Source: Gari tellinella (taxonomy: Eukaryota; Mollusca; Bivalvia; Cardiida; Psammobiidae). Taken from it: 64,000 nucleotides of DNA. The position numbers were made by a program, and so were the translations under genes. The DNA is taken from contig OV277861.1 in NCBI GenBank assembly GCA_922989275.2, positions 25,760,479 through 25,824,478 of the forward strand, read 5' to 3'. This document shows, piece by piece, positions 1 through 11,200 of the stretch (within the stretch, counting starts at the first letter, position 1; the number at the start of each line of letters is the position of its first letter). The notes beneath the pieces were generated by a model. That model did no database searches. It saw nothing but the letters and a program-made list of their open reading frames with translations, and had not been told where the DNA came from.

Positions 1-4
1 CATG

Positions 5-34
5 TATAGAGAAAGAAAGAGAAAGAAAGAAAGA
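5..34. repeat. GAAA microsatellite
   Basis: Interrupted run of gaaa units at the left edge of the window. Confidence 0.8.
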
Positions 35-660
35 CGATCCCTATTGTACTGGATAAGCGGTACACTTTCAAAATGAAGACTACCACTCTTCAGGGCTAAA
101 CAATTCTACTTGTACGCTCGTAATTATGACTGAAATTTTTTACAGGACGAGTAATATTTCCAAACTGGCCGTCCTACCGGACAAGTACGTTTTCTTATTT
201 TCTACTTTGTATCTGCATGTCCGTTGCAAAACATTTGTTTATATCTGTATAAAATGAAACCAGAAATGCAACAGAAAACATTGAAACTTATAGTAGGAAC
301 TATAAGTGCCAAAATTTCCCGGTATCTAAATGAGTGTGATGTTTCCTTCAATATGTTTTATGGCAGCTATTGATTGAATTCCACAGAAAAGTCTAGAAAA
401 TCTTGAATGTCTTATTCTGATTATCTGTTTGGTGAAAAGCATGACGATTTAATTTTTATGCATCAAACCCTATGAAAACTACTGTTCACTCTCGTACATT
501 AATACTGAGAGAAACCAGGAAAGATAATGTGCTGGCCAATAAAGGTCTGCTTTTGCAAGGTGCCCATTCCTATCCTAGACTGCATACTCAAAAATATTGA
601 TTTTATTCTTTGCTACCCAACAATAGGCATGTAAACCAGTCAAAAACGCCTGTTAGTTGC
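35..660. other. Non-coding, no feature recognised
   Basis: AT-rich sequence with no open frame of interest and no repeat family I can name. The stretch 440-520 weakly recalls a decayed family-A hairpin. Confidence 0.5.
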
Positions 661-804
661 TGAAACTGAAACATGTCACTCACAGTCAGACTTAAAAAAG
701 TTTTTGATGGGTATATCGAGGAGGCGATGAAAAACAGGAGAAAGAACACAAGAAAGAAGAGGCACAAATTGAAAAACGAAAGTATTCCCAGAAACAACAT
801 GATA

Positions 805-985
805 AATCAAAGCGATCTCTTATGTAGTGGGATCGACTTGGGTGTGTACAGGTATCTTGTTGATAATCAGTAAGTCCTAAACCGGGTAGCTCAGTGGTTT
901 GAGTGCTGGCAAGGTAAGCCAGAGACCCAGGGTTCGAGTCCCGGTCGGGCCACGATTTATTCACTCAGTCCTATTGCAGTTTGGT
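805..985 (+). mobile_element. tRNA-like repeat copy 1 (SINE-like)
   Basis: Contains a box-A-like tagctcagtgg and a perfect box B ggttcgagtcc, with a 5-bp anticodon stem (ctggc/gccag). Relative to the copy at 1318-1475 it lacks about 8 bp that form the 5' acceptor strand. The match to the second copy continues on both sides of the tRNA-like part, so it is a dispersed repeat and not a functional tRNA. Confidence 0.7.
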
Positions 986-1009
986 GCCGTGAACTACCGT
1001 TGCATTGCA

Positions 1010-1259
1010 TACAGTGGAGAATCTGTTATTCTTTCCCGACAAACGCGTTTACGCTAAAACTATTATTTGCAGTGCAAACAGTTTGGAGCCAGATCAGACG
1101 CCGGGTAACCCGGCGTCTGATCAGGCTCCAAACTGTTTGCCACCAAGATAAACATGAATTATCAGAATGGTCAAAAAGTTATACTTTTCTACGTTTTAGT
1201 GTTTTGCGTTTGCGTACGTTTGCGTTTAAACGGGAAAGAATAACAGATTCTCCACTGTA
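1010..1259. mobile_element. Family L inverted-repeat element (copy 1)
   Basis: TA flanks and 27-bp perfect terminal repeats starting CAGTGGAGAATCTGTTATTC (1012-1038 and 1231-1257). The centre (1073-1140) is a long palindrome with arms gcaaacagtttggagcc. Its TA target and ends suggest a Tc1/mariner-type MITE. It lies between the two tRNA-like repeats. Confidence 0.88.
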
Positions 1260-1317
1260 TCATGATTCCATGAGTGAGATTCAGGGCGAATCTCAGGATA
1301 AAGGGGGAGTAATGTAG

Positions 1318-1475
1318 CTGGAGTGACTTGGATGTGTACAGGTATCTGGCGGATAATCAATAAGTCCTAAACCGGGTGGCTCGGTAGCTCAGTGGTTAGA
1401 GTGCTGGCACAGTAAACCAGAGACCCTGGGTTTGAGTCCCGGTCGGGCCACGATTTTTCATTCAGTCCTGTTACA
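1318..1475 (+). mobile_element. tRNA-like repeat copy 2 (SINE-like)
   Basis: The tRNA-like core 1379-1451 folds with a 7-bp acceptor stem (ggctcgg with tcgggcc), a D arm, an anticodon arm with one mismatch and a T arm. The base before the anticodon is C, not the usual T, which argues against a working tRNA. The same flanking sequence occurs in copy 1. Confidence 0.7.
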
Positions 1476-1617
1476 CTTACAACACAAGGCAAATGGTTCA
1501 GCTAAGTTTACCTGAGTTAAAATGGAAATAGGTGTGCTATTTTGTTCCGTATGTAGACAATTCCCTAGTCTGGCTGACACTAAATCTACCCTAGTTATAA
1601 GGATAAGAGAAAGTACA

Positions 1618-1834
1618 ACCACTTACCTGTTGATTTCTTAAAGCAGGTTGAAAGTAAAGCAGAGTGTGCCTTAAGGCACATTCTGCTCTACTTTCAGCAT
1701 GCTTTAAGCTACCATCAGCTAGTATTTAGAAAAAAATTGTTACGGTACCGTACATGTTCATTACTTTATAAATTGAATTTACTTTTTTCAATGGAGGAAA
1801 AAATTAAATTGGCTAAAAGGAGGAATGGGTTAAT
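1618..1834 (+). mobile_element. Family B, decayed copy
   Basis: Core aaagcaggttgaaagtaaag and its inverse, then the family's right arm and gaatgggttaa end. The left end is degraded. Confidence 0.7.
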
Positions 1835-1866
1835 ACAACCTTCACATACATTTATGTAAAGGTAAA

Positions 1867-2051
1867 CAGGGCTCCAGATAAGGGGAGTATTTCAAAAACT
1901 AAAAGCTTTATTTCTGCATTAAACCCTATGGTGTCACTACTCATTAGAATCGAGACAATTCTAATGAGTAGTGACACCATAGGATTTGGTGCTGAAATAA
2001 GTGAGAAAATGTTGGATTTGTTCAGTTAACCCCCTCTTATCTGGAGCCCTG
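1867..2051 (+). mobile_element. Family A MITE
   Basis: Starts CAGGGCTCCAGATAAG and ends with its inverse. The centre is a long palindrome around accctatggtgtcactactc. Flanked by a perfect 6-bp direct repeat GGTAAA (1861-1866 and 2052-2057). Confidence 0.93.
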
Positions 2052-2111
2052 GGTAAAGATGTGAAAAGGTCCTGTCATGAAGGCATACATGATGATGATT
2101 TTCACTTGCAG

Positions 2112-2262
2112 CTTGAAGTTTTGCAATGGTTCAGGGGATAAGACAGTTCTTGCCAGTCTTGGTAACAGAGATTTCCGCCAGGCAGTGTTTGATGTGTGTC
2201 ACCATGTGGTCAAGGGTCACCTGAAACCAGATCAGGCAGTGCAAGTGTTCTCCGAGTTAAAG
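2112..2262 (+). CDS. THOC2: THOC2 exon 1 of window
   Basis: Acceptor ttcacttgcag and donor gtaaga bound this exon. It enters on the third base of a codon and leaves in phase 0. It reads through [19 protein letters not shown], which aligns with the N-terminal helices of animal THOC2. The first 30-40 residues of the family, with the start codon, are not in it, so at least one 5' exon lies before it, probably outside the window. Confidence 0.93.
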
Positions 2263-5200
2263 GTAAGATATTTAGAACAATGATTATTCAAAGAAATTGG
2301 AAGTTTTTGTAGTTCTGTTTTACATCAACATTTTAGAGAGACTGAAAGCCAAATTGTGTATCTATAGGAAAAAAAACCAAATGCAAAGAAGTTTTTGACA
2401 TTATCGTGCATATGGCGTCAAACAAATATGATTGATATAAAAACATTCTGAAGTGTTGGCTCAAGATTCAATCTTGACTTCTCCGCACATGTTTGAGCAG
2501 GGGTAGAAAATTCATCCATTGGATTGCCTACATAGTCTTTATGCAGGACAAGTGACAAATTTCTGAATTGTTTACCTCAGTTGAGCCAGACCCAAACAGT
2601 GGCGCAATGAATTAAAGGTGTTAGAAGGGGTATCTACGTAGTAATGGGGTAAGATAGTTTAAGATACCACTTACATGTATTGAAATATTGGTATTTTATT
2701 GAATGTAGAAGATTGACTTGTTTTATCTTTGTTTTAGGGCACATTTCCAGATTTTGTATCACTTGTGGCAGACACTCTGGGCTTGTTAGGTGAGTATATA
2801 TTCTCCACTCTATTGTTAAAATCATTGTTGTAAATAGAGTCTGTGTTGCTTTTGAAATGAGAATAGATATGTCATTCCTACAACGTTTTGCCAGCTTTTG
2901 CAGCTGCAAGACTTGGATGTTACTATATATTAAACTGGTAATGGTATTATTGGTGTTGGGTAAAGTTTCAAGTAACTTTGTAATGACGTAATTGTAGTTA
3001 AATTAAGTTTCCAGTAATGTTGTTGAACACTGAGATGGTTGACCATGTTGGCTGTTGTTTAAACTTATAAATTGTGTAACTGTTTGATATATGAACCTGT
3101 TTTATATATGAACCTTTACTCGTTGTAAACTTGAAACTTTGTATTCATATTTAGTATCAAAAGGGAAACTCATAACAGCAAGGCAGGTAACCCTCTTGTT
3201 AGTGGTAGCTTAAAGCAGGCTGAAATTAAAGCAAAATGTGCCTTAAGGCACATTCTGCTTTAATTTCACCATGCTTTAAGTGCTCATCTATCTCAAACAA
3301 AAACTAAAACAGGTTATGGGATAATGGGTTAAGCACTATCTAGCCAAAGGTGGCTTGAGCTGTATGCAGTGTGTTTTTATTTTAGATGTTGACATCAGTT
3401 GCACAGATGACTCCAAAGTGGCCAGAGACAAATTCACAGCACTTGTACAGGCAGTTGGAATGGTATGATCTTTTGTGCGTCTTCTGACACTTTGTCGACC
3501 CCTTCCTCTGCAAATCACTTGTATAAAATGATGTATCATTTATGTTTTACCCAATACCCCATAGCCTGTTTCTAGATTTGAAGACAGGTGGCACTTAAAG
3601 CAGGTTGAAAGTAAAGCGGTGCAGTCTGCTTTAAGCTGCCATATGCTAGGATGTAGGAAATATTTCTTTTGTTGCAGATTCATTATTGTATAAAATGGAA
3701 CTTTTCTTCAGTAGATGAATTAATTAAATGTGTAAAAAGGTGTATCATTGAAGAAATGAATTTCCATGTTTCAATGGAACCCGATAATGTATCACGTTTA
3801 TTGTGAATGTAGTTATTTTTCTTTTCTCGCTTTGTAGGTACATTTATATAATTTATGTGAAGTGCTTTTGAATGCACAACTCCTGTGTGAAAAGAGCGCT
3901 ATATAAATCAGGTATAATAGTAATAAAAATGGGTTAAGGCAGGTGACAATGTAAATAAAGTTATCTCAATGAGCTAATTGCTGTGTTTGACAGAACCTTG
4001 ACTGTGAAGCTTTGCTGAAGTCACGTCTGGACCATGATACACTGGAGACAGCAGGCCTGGTGCCCAACAAAACTAACTTCACACAGAGATTCGTCAAGAT
4101 TAAAACAAGGCTATAGTAAGTACCATTTGCTGTGAAACATCAATCCAACCTGCAGTCAATTTTGTGTTGATAAAGTATTTAAATTGAAAATAAGGTCATG
4201 CAATATATACAAACAGATAACAGGTTACAACAATACAGAACATGAATGATGCAGAAACTAGACGATTCTATTGAGTAGTAACCCCATAGGATTTGGTGCT
4301 GAAATGAGTGAGGAAATGTTGGATTTGTTCAGTTTACTCCCTCTTATCTGGAGCTGTTGTTGGAGGCATATCATTATATAACTGTTGGTCCGTCTTTCTT
4401 TAATAAGTCAACTAGATTTTACAGCATCATCTAGTCCCAGTTGTTAGAGTGCTTGGCAATTTATGCAATTGATTCCTTGGACCATTCTGAATCCACCCTA
4501 GTCACCCAACCTCGGTTTGACTTCGACCTAATTAATTTAGACTTAAAAAAGGAAAATATCCGAAATCTTTTGTCAAGCATTCATCTGGAGACAAATGCAT
4601 TTTAATGAATGCACTGCCTTGTTGTTTTCATAGCTTGATGCATTGATGGGGAGTGCATCTACTCACAACTTCCGTTGATTGGTTTTATCTTTATTCAGGG
4701 CTCCAGATAAGGGGAGTATTTCAAAAACTAAAATCTTTATTTCTGCTTTAAACACTATGGTGTCACTACTCATTAAAATCGTCTCGAAGAGACGCTTCTA
4801 ATAAGTAGTAACAATATAGGATTTTGTGTTGAAATAAGTGAGAAAATGTTGGATTTGTGCAGTTAACTCCATCTTATCTGGAGCCCTGTTTATTCTCTTA
4901 TAGCTACAAGCAACAGAAATTTAATTTACTTCGAGAGGAGAGTGAAGGCTATTCTAAGCTTATTGTGGAGTTAAACCAGGTTATCACTGACAAAGTTACC
5001 CCAGCCATAATACTACAGAACATCAAGTCTTTGATTGGTAAGTATTTTTTCTTTATCATTTTAAGAATTATATACATAGAAAATAATTCAATGCATTAAC
5101 CCTTTACTTCATAGATACATGTACATATATTTATGCATTTATATTATTCATACCCTCGAGAAAATCGTTCTAATTTATACAGTCATGAATATGTATCATA

Positions 5201-8200
5201 AGAAATATTTTCTATATTCTAGCTAATGGTAGCTTAAAGCAGGTTGAAAGTAAAGCAGACTGTGCCCTTAAGGCACATTCTGCTTTACTTTCAATTTGCT
5301 TTAAGTGGTCACCTATCTGCAATACTAGAAACAGGCTATGTGGTAAAAGCTTTGATTCTAAGGTGTTTGCGCAACATAGAGTTTGGTAAAGAAATAAAGT
5401 AGAAAATGTTGGAATACTTTTGGCGCACTGCACTAGCTATAAATGGAGGGGGTCTCATCTGTACTGATGCAATTGGTAAATGAGCTTTGTCATAAGGATA
5501 AGGATGCTTTGGCATTTTAAACATTGCAACTTAGATAATCCAGCATGTCTCTATTAAACCTATATTGTAACTGGTCATAAATTATTATTATTATTATACC
5601 CGATTTATATAGCGCTCTTTTCACACAGGAGTTGTGCGTTCAAAAGCGCTTCACATGAAATTATATAAATGTACCTACAAAGCGAGAAAGACAAATAACT
5701 ACATTCACAATAAAAATGATACAATATTGAGATGCATGGAAACATGGAATTTCTTCCAATATTATTACCAAGATTATAAAATTGTTATAGTAAGTTTGTA
5801 AAGAATCCTCTTTTAGAGATGATTCTATTAAGCCACAACCAGGGAGAAAACATGGAGAAGACAATGATGGAGTTTTTAATCATTTTCTCACTGAAAATTC
5901 ATATTTAGAACTCTGCCTACTATCTATCTTATTAACTATTATATTGGCTTATAAAATAAAGAAAACTTGCCTAAAGAAAGAGTCCAGACTATCTAATAAG
6001 AAAATAGTGTAGACCCTGATCAGACTGCTCCTTTAGGAGCTGTCTGATCTGGGTCTACACTGTTTTCAATATAGGCTAATGACAGGAGAAGAGTGTTCAC
6101 AATGTTTAATCTGCTCTACATTGAGACCTGCCAACCTTAAAACATTATATCTTAATGATATATAATGAAGTGTTGTTTATTACAGGTTGTTTTAACTTGG
6201 ACCCTAACCGGGTGATAGAGATATTGCTGGAGTCCTTTGAGAATCACCCAGACCAGGAGGAGTTCTATGTTCCACTGATACAGACATACGTACAGGACAA
6301 CCAGACACTGTGCAATATACTAGGCTTCAAGTTCCAGTTCTTTAAGGTGACACTACAAGAGGGGGTAAACTGAACAATATCAACATTTTCTCACTCATTT
6401 TAGCACCCAATCCTATGGTGTTACTACTCTTTAGAATCGTCTCAGCGAGACGATTCTAAGGAGTAGTGACACCATAGGGTTTTAAGCAGAACTAAAGATT
6501 TTAGTTTTTGAAATACTCCCCTTATCTGGAGCCCTGGATACAGTAAAATCTCTCTTCAATAAACACTCACATAAAGACATATGTGTTTGTTCAAGACAGT
6601 TGCCAGCTTAATGCAGGACAAAAATAATGCAGAAAGCTCCTGAAGGAGCTTTCTGCATTACTTATGTCCTGCATTAAACTGTCACCTGCTTTCTAAGAAA
6701 CCTACATGCTTATACAAGTTACTAATATGTAACCCAAGGGAAGGAACTCTGTATTTCTTTTGTTTTATTTGTTTATACTTATTTGCCTGTATGTAGAATC
6801 AAATAGCCAAACAATAGATCTCTTGATATAATCCTAAATGCAGGAACCCAACACAAACCAACATTCTCACTGCTGTTTGCATTAATATTTTTTGAATACC
6901 TTTTGTTTTTACAACATCTGACTGAAAGAAACCTGCAATCAGTTGCTATTTCACTCTCATTGAGATTTTGTATATTTTTGCTTTCCCTCTTTAGTCATAA
7001 TGGCAAGATGCAATTCCATAGGTAAAGTTTTAAACTGAAAACAATATTTTGTAATTGTTTAGTTTGATTATAGAATTGGTTAACTTAAACTTGTACCTTG
7101 CAGGATGATGAGACACCCCCATCTCTGTACAAGCTGGCCGCCTTACTTATGAAGAATGAGCTGGTTGATCTGGACAAACTATATCCTCATGTAAGTCAAT
7201 TTCTCCAATAATTGACACGGAAATGGTTATTGGAGTTTAGAAAGAATTCTGTTGTTAAAGGATTTATAAAAAGGTTTAAAACTGTCAACATGGATATTGG
7301 AAGGAATGTAAAATTGTCTTATAGATAGGTGGCTGCTTGATGTAGTAGCTTAATATATTTTGACCTGCATTTAACAATTACATATCTTGGAGATATTTAT
7401 GAGTACAGCGTGCTGCATCACAGTTTGTTCTTTTGACTTTGACCCATGTGATGTTGATTAAATGTTTGCTTTTAGATCTGTTATGATCCAAGTATTGCAA
7501 CTATAATCACACAACTTCACAATCGCCATGCTCATGCACCTTGATAAATAAAACATGTTACATCACACTTAATTGTAACTTTGACCTTGATCTCTGACCT
7601 TGGTTAAGTTTTATTAAATGTTCACATTTGGTCATGCGTGCCTGGTGTATCTGTATTTTCAAACACATTTCTCTATCTAAGAAGTTACCTGTCTTTTATA
7701 CAATTAATTAGCCCTCTTTATGATTGTCGTAATAGAGAGGTTTTACTGAACCAATACTAAATTTGATGATTTTAACTTTTCAGTTGTACCCACCGGATAA
7801 CAATATATTAGACCATAGCAAGAAGGAGATGGCTGATGCCAAACAGTATGCCCGCAAGCTGATGGTGGTCAGTCTGTCTGATAAGGCAAATGAAGAGAAA
7901 AAGAAAGAAGAGGAGAATGACAAGTTTGATCCTGTAAGAGTTTGGATTCGCTAGTTTCTATGTTTGAATATGAAAACTATCAAGACCGTAAATAACTTGG
8001 AGTGAAACTAATCCTAAAATTCGGATATTTCTCCTTTATAGCTCCTCAATTGTTTTGTGACAGCACATTAAAATCATGTCAGAGATGGTTACAATGAGTG
8101 TTAAGGAGTAGTCACTGCATAGAGTGTTGTAGAAAGTTATTAGTTTTTGGAATACTTTGTGTACATATCAAGCTAGAAACTGGCATGTTACAGCTTTCAT

Positions 8201-11200
8201 GTATTTATTCATAAAGAAGTTGAGTTTGTGAAAGATTTGCTTCAGTTTGAAACTGTTAAGTTGCATTTAGAGATTTAAATCTATTGAAGCAGAGCTATAA
8301 ATTATAAAATTATGACAAGTTACTCTGTCACATTCACATCTCAAAACTTGGTGAATCAGAAGAATTGCTGACACCCATATTTGTATTTGCCTACATTTGG
8401 AGAAATGCCGCTACTACAGATATGATACAGGCTGCAAAGAGTTGATACCAGACATAATTAGAAAACCTATTAGAAATATTAACCCTTAGCCCGCCAAATA
8501 AATTGTCGTCTGCTATATTTCTCGTCTGCTTCAAGTTTCAAAGTTGCTCAAAATTGCTGAAAATGTTGTCCAAGTGTCAAACAGCTTGGATCTGGATGAG
8601 ACGCCGAGTTACTCGGCGTCTCATCCGGATCCAAGCTGTTTGCATATGGAGCTATAGTCATGAGTGGCAGGCTAAGGGTTAACCTAATTGACAGATTGTC
8701 TATACAGCTCTACGCAATAATATAATATAAGTGGTTGTTCTTTATTTCTAGCATACTAACAATCAGAAGATGGGTCTGGTGGAAGCATTGCTGTCTCTTG
8801 GAGCCTGGGAGAAGTCCAAGTGTATACTGGACAGGCTGCCAGAGTTCTTTGGTACTACGTACAAGCCTGTCGCCACAGCCCTCTGTGCTCTCATACACAC
8901 TGTCATGGACCCTGCCTACAGAAAGTAAGTACAGTGCTCCCGCCATACAGCGGCCCTAACTCTTGGGCACTGGCCCTTAGGGCTGACTATCGAGGCCAAT
9001 TTCAACTATCGCGATAGTATCACTATCGCCTGATTACTATCGCGATACTATTAGTATTGCTGCTTATCTATCACGATACAATCGCGATAGTTATTGAAGG
9101 ATTGTTATTGGTCATGATTTCAAAATAAAACAAGATCTTAAATGAGAAAAACACGTATAGAGATTAGAGAACTTTAAATCCATAAAAAGAAACACATTTT
9201 AAGACAAGTAACTGATATTAGAATGTGTGTGAGTTTATGGTTTCCAATGTTTCTTAAGAAAAATAAATCTGTCAACATGGTCTGGGTTTAGAGCAGACCT
9301 CTGTGCTGTGAAAATATGTGGGGGGTAACGCGACTTGGAAGTAATAACCATTCTTTTCAACATACGCCGGTAAAAATCCGCGAAAACAGATGACAATTTG
9401 TAATGTCTACACAAAAGCTTGACTGAATTGGTTAAATAACGATCTTGATAGCACATGCCGATATGATTTTCTGAAGTTCTTCACCGAGATTTCGAAAAAC
9501 TACATTATCTTTTAAAAACCAGGTTGGCAACGCCCACCCAGGTTGACGCAAACAAAACTATATTTAGGCCAGAAATCTACATCAGCTGTCAATTTTGTAT
9601 AGATCGGATGCAGTTTGCATAATCTTGCGAGATTCTGACTTTCTACACGTAATTTCAACAACTTGTAACAGAACCTTTCTACACATCCTAATGCGACTCG
9701 TTGCTGTGTTATTCCTAGTAAGCACGTTCTACGTTGAGATTTCACATCAATGCCTGCCAATAACAATCGGAAAACGATTGTCGACAGTATCAACTTGAGG
9801 TGTTGGTGTTTCATAATCGGAATAACTTGATAATTCTGCAAAGCAAAACCACTTTTACTATCTGAGACATTCCCCTTGACTCCCACTCTGAAAAGTCTGC
9901 ATTGCCGAGATTATATTCTAGTTTCAAAAACTATTTAGAATCAAGTCATCGGGACTTATTAGGTACTGTATAGGAATGTTGGCTCAAACAAAACTGAAAT
10001 TATCGAAACCATCGATAGTTCAGAAAACTATCGCGAAAGTTATCGCCGTTTAAGGATGACTATCGATAGAGTAATATCGACCTATTTCTATCGCAATGCA
10101 TCGATGTATCGTAACATCTCTACTGACCCTATGGTTATAATGGGTTTGAGTTGAGTCTGAAATCGTCCACAAGCATTTGATTGGTCAGATTTTGAGCTTT
10201 TGCTGATTGTTCACAAGCATGTGAATGGTAAGATTTGAGCTTTTGCAGAGCAAAAGCTCAAATCTGGCCGATCAAATTCTTGAGATTGATCGCTGACTCA
10301 AAGGCCTTGGATTCTGGTTTTGTGTCTGTGTGCTTTAGGGCCTCCATGGCCTAGTGGTTATAGTCACTGTGACTGACATCACTACCCTCTATACCCCTGT
10401 GGATTTTTCATGTGGGGAAGCCTTTCAGCTGGCTTGGGGAAGGTCGATGGTTCTACCCAGTTGCAGAATTGTGCCTGAAACAGTGCATAAATGACTTCTG
10501 GGGTCTTCCTCCTCCCGTAACTAGCTGGACGTCCCCACTATAATAGGTAGATACAGACCTGGAGGGACATTAAACCTTCAAATACTTACTTTATGTATGT
10601 CTGTGTTATAGATACAGTGGCCTGTCGTCAAGGATACTCAGTCACCGTGGTAAGAATGAGAGACAAGGTTGTACTGCCAGGAGGGCCACCACATACCAGG
10701 AAGTGAATATTCTAGTGTTCCCCATGGTCAGTTACCTAGGCCCCTATGCCGCCTGTGACCCTATACTCCTGGTTAAATTGATCAGGATTGCCAAGACTTA
10801 CATGCATAAGGTAAGACAAAAACCTACCAAGAAAAATTTCTTTATTAACAAAAATGTATAAGTAAGTAAGTATCAATCCTTTTTATGCCCCTAGGCCAAA
10901 ATGAAATTTTTTTTTGTGCTCTTTACTCCATAGCCTGTTTCTAGTATTAAAGACAGTTAAACACTTGAAGCAGGTTGAAAGTAAAGCTTTACTTTCAGCC
11001 TGCTTTAAGCTACATTCTGCTAGGATATAGAAAATATTTATTGTGGTAGTAACACATTCATGACTGTATGAATTGGAACTGTTTTTGAGTAGAGGAATAT
11101 ATTAAATTGGGTAAAAATGTGTATTTAAGGAGTAATGGGTTAACGAGTGAATTTATATATTATTTTTTCAGAAGGCTTGGTATGCATAAGATCCTATATA

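Noticed and set aside
673..873. 66-codon Lys/Arg-rich open frame as a possible THOC2 first exon
   Set aside because: Does not resemble the THOC2 N-terminus, runs into the tRNA-like repeat, and has no phase-2 donor that would fit exon 1.
1379..1451. Functional tRNA gene
   Set aside because: Cloverleaf stems are good, but U33 is missing, the anticodon stem has a mismatch, and the same flanks occur at a second copy.
8820..9017. Overlapping frames covering exon 9
   Set aside because: Out of frame with the conserved THOC2 reading ([12 protein letters not shown]), which uses the other phase.
9512..9886. 124-codon minus-strand frame in the hAT-like element
   Set aside because: No transposase or other family motif; low-complexity composition is absent but so is any recognisable domain.
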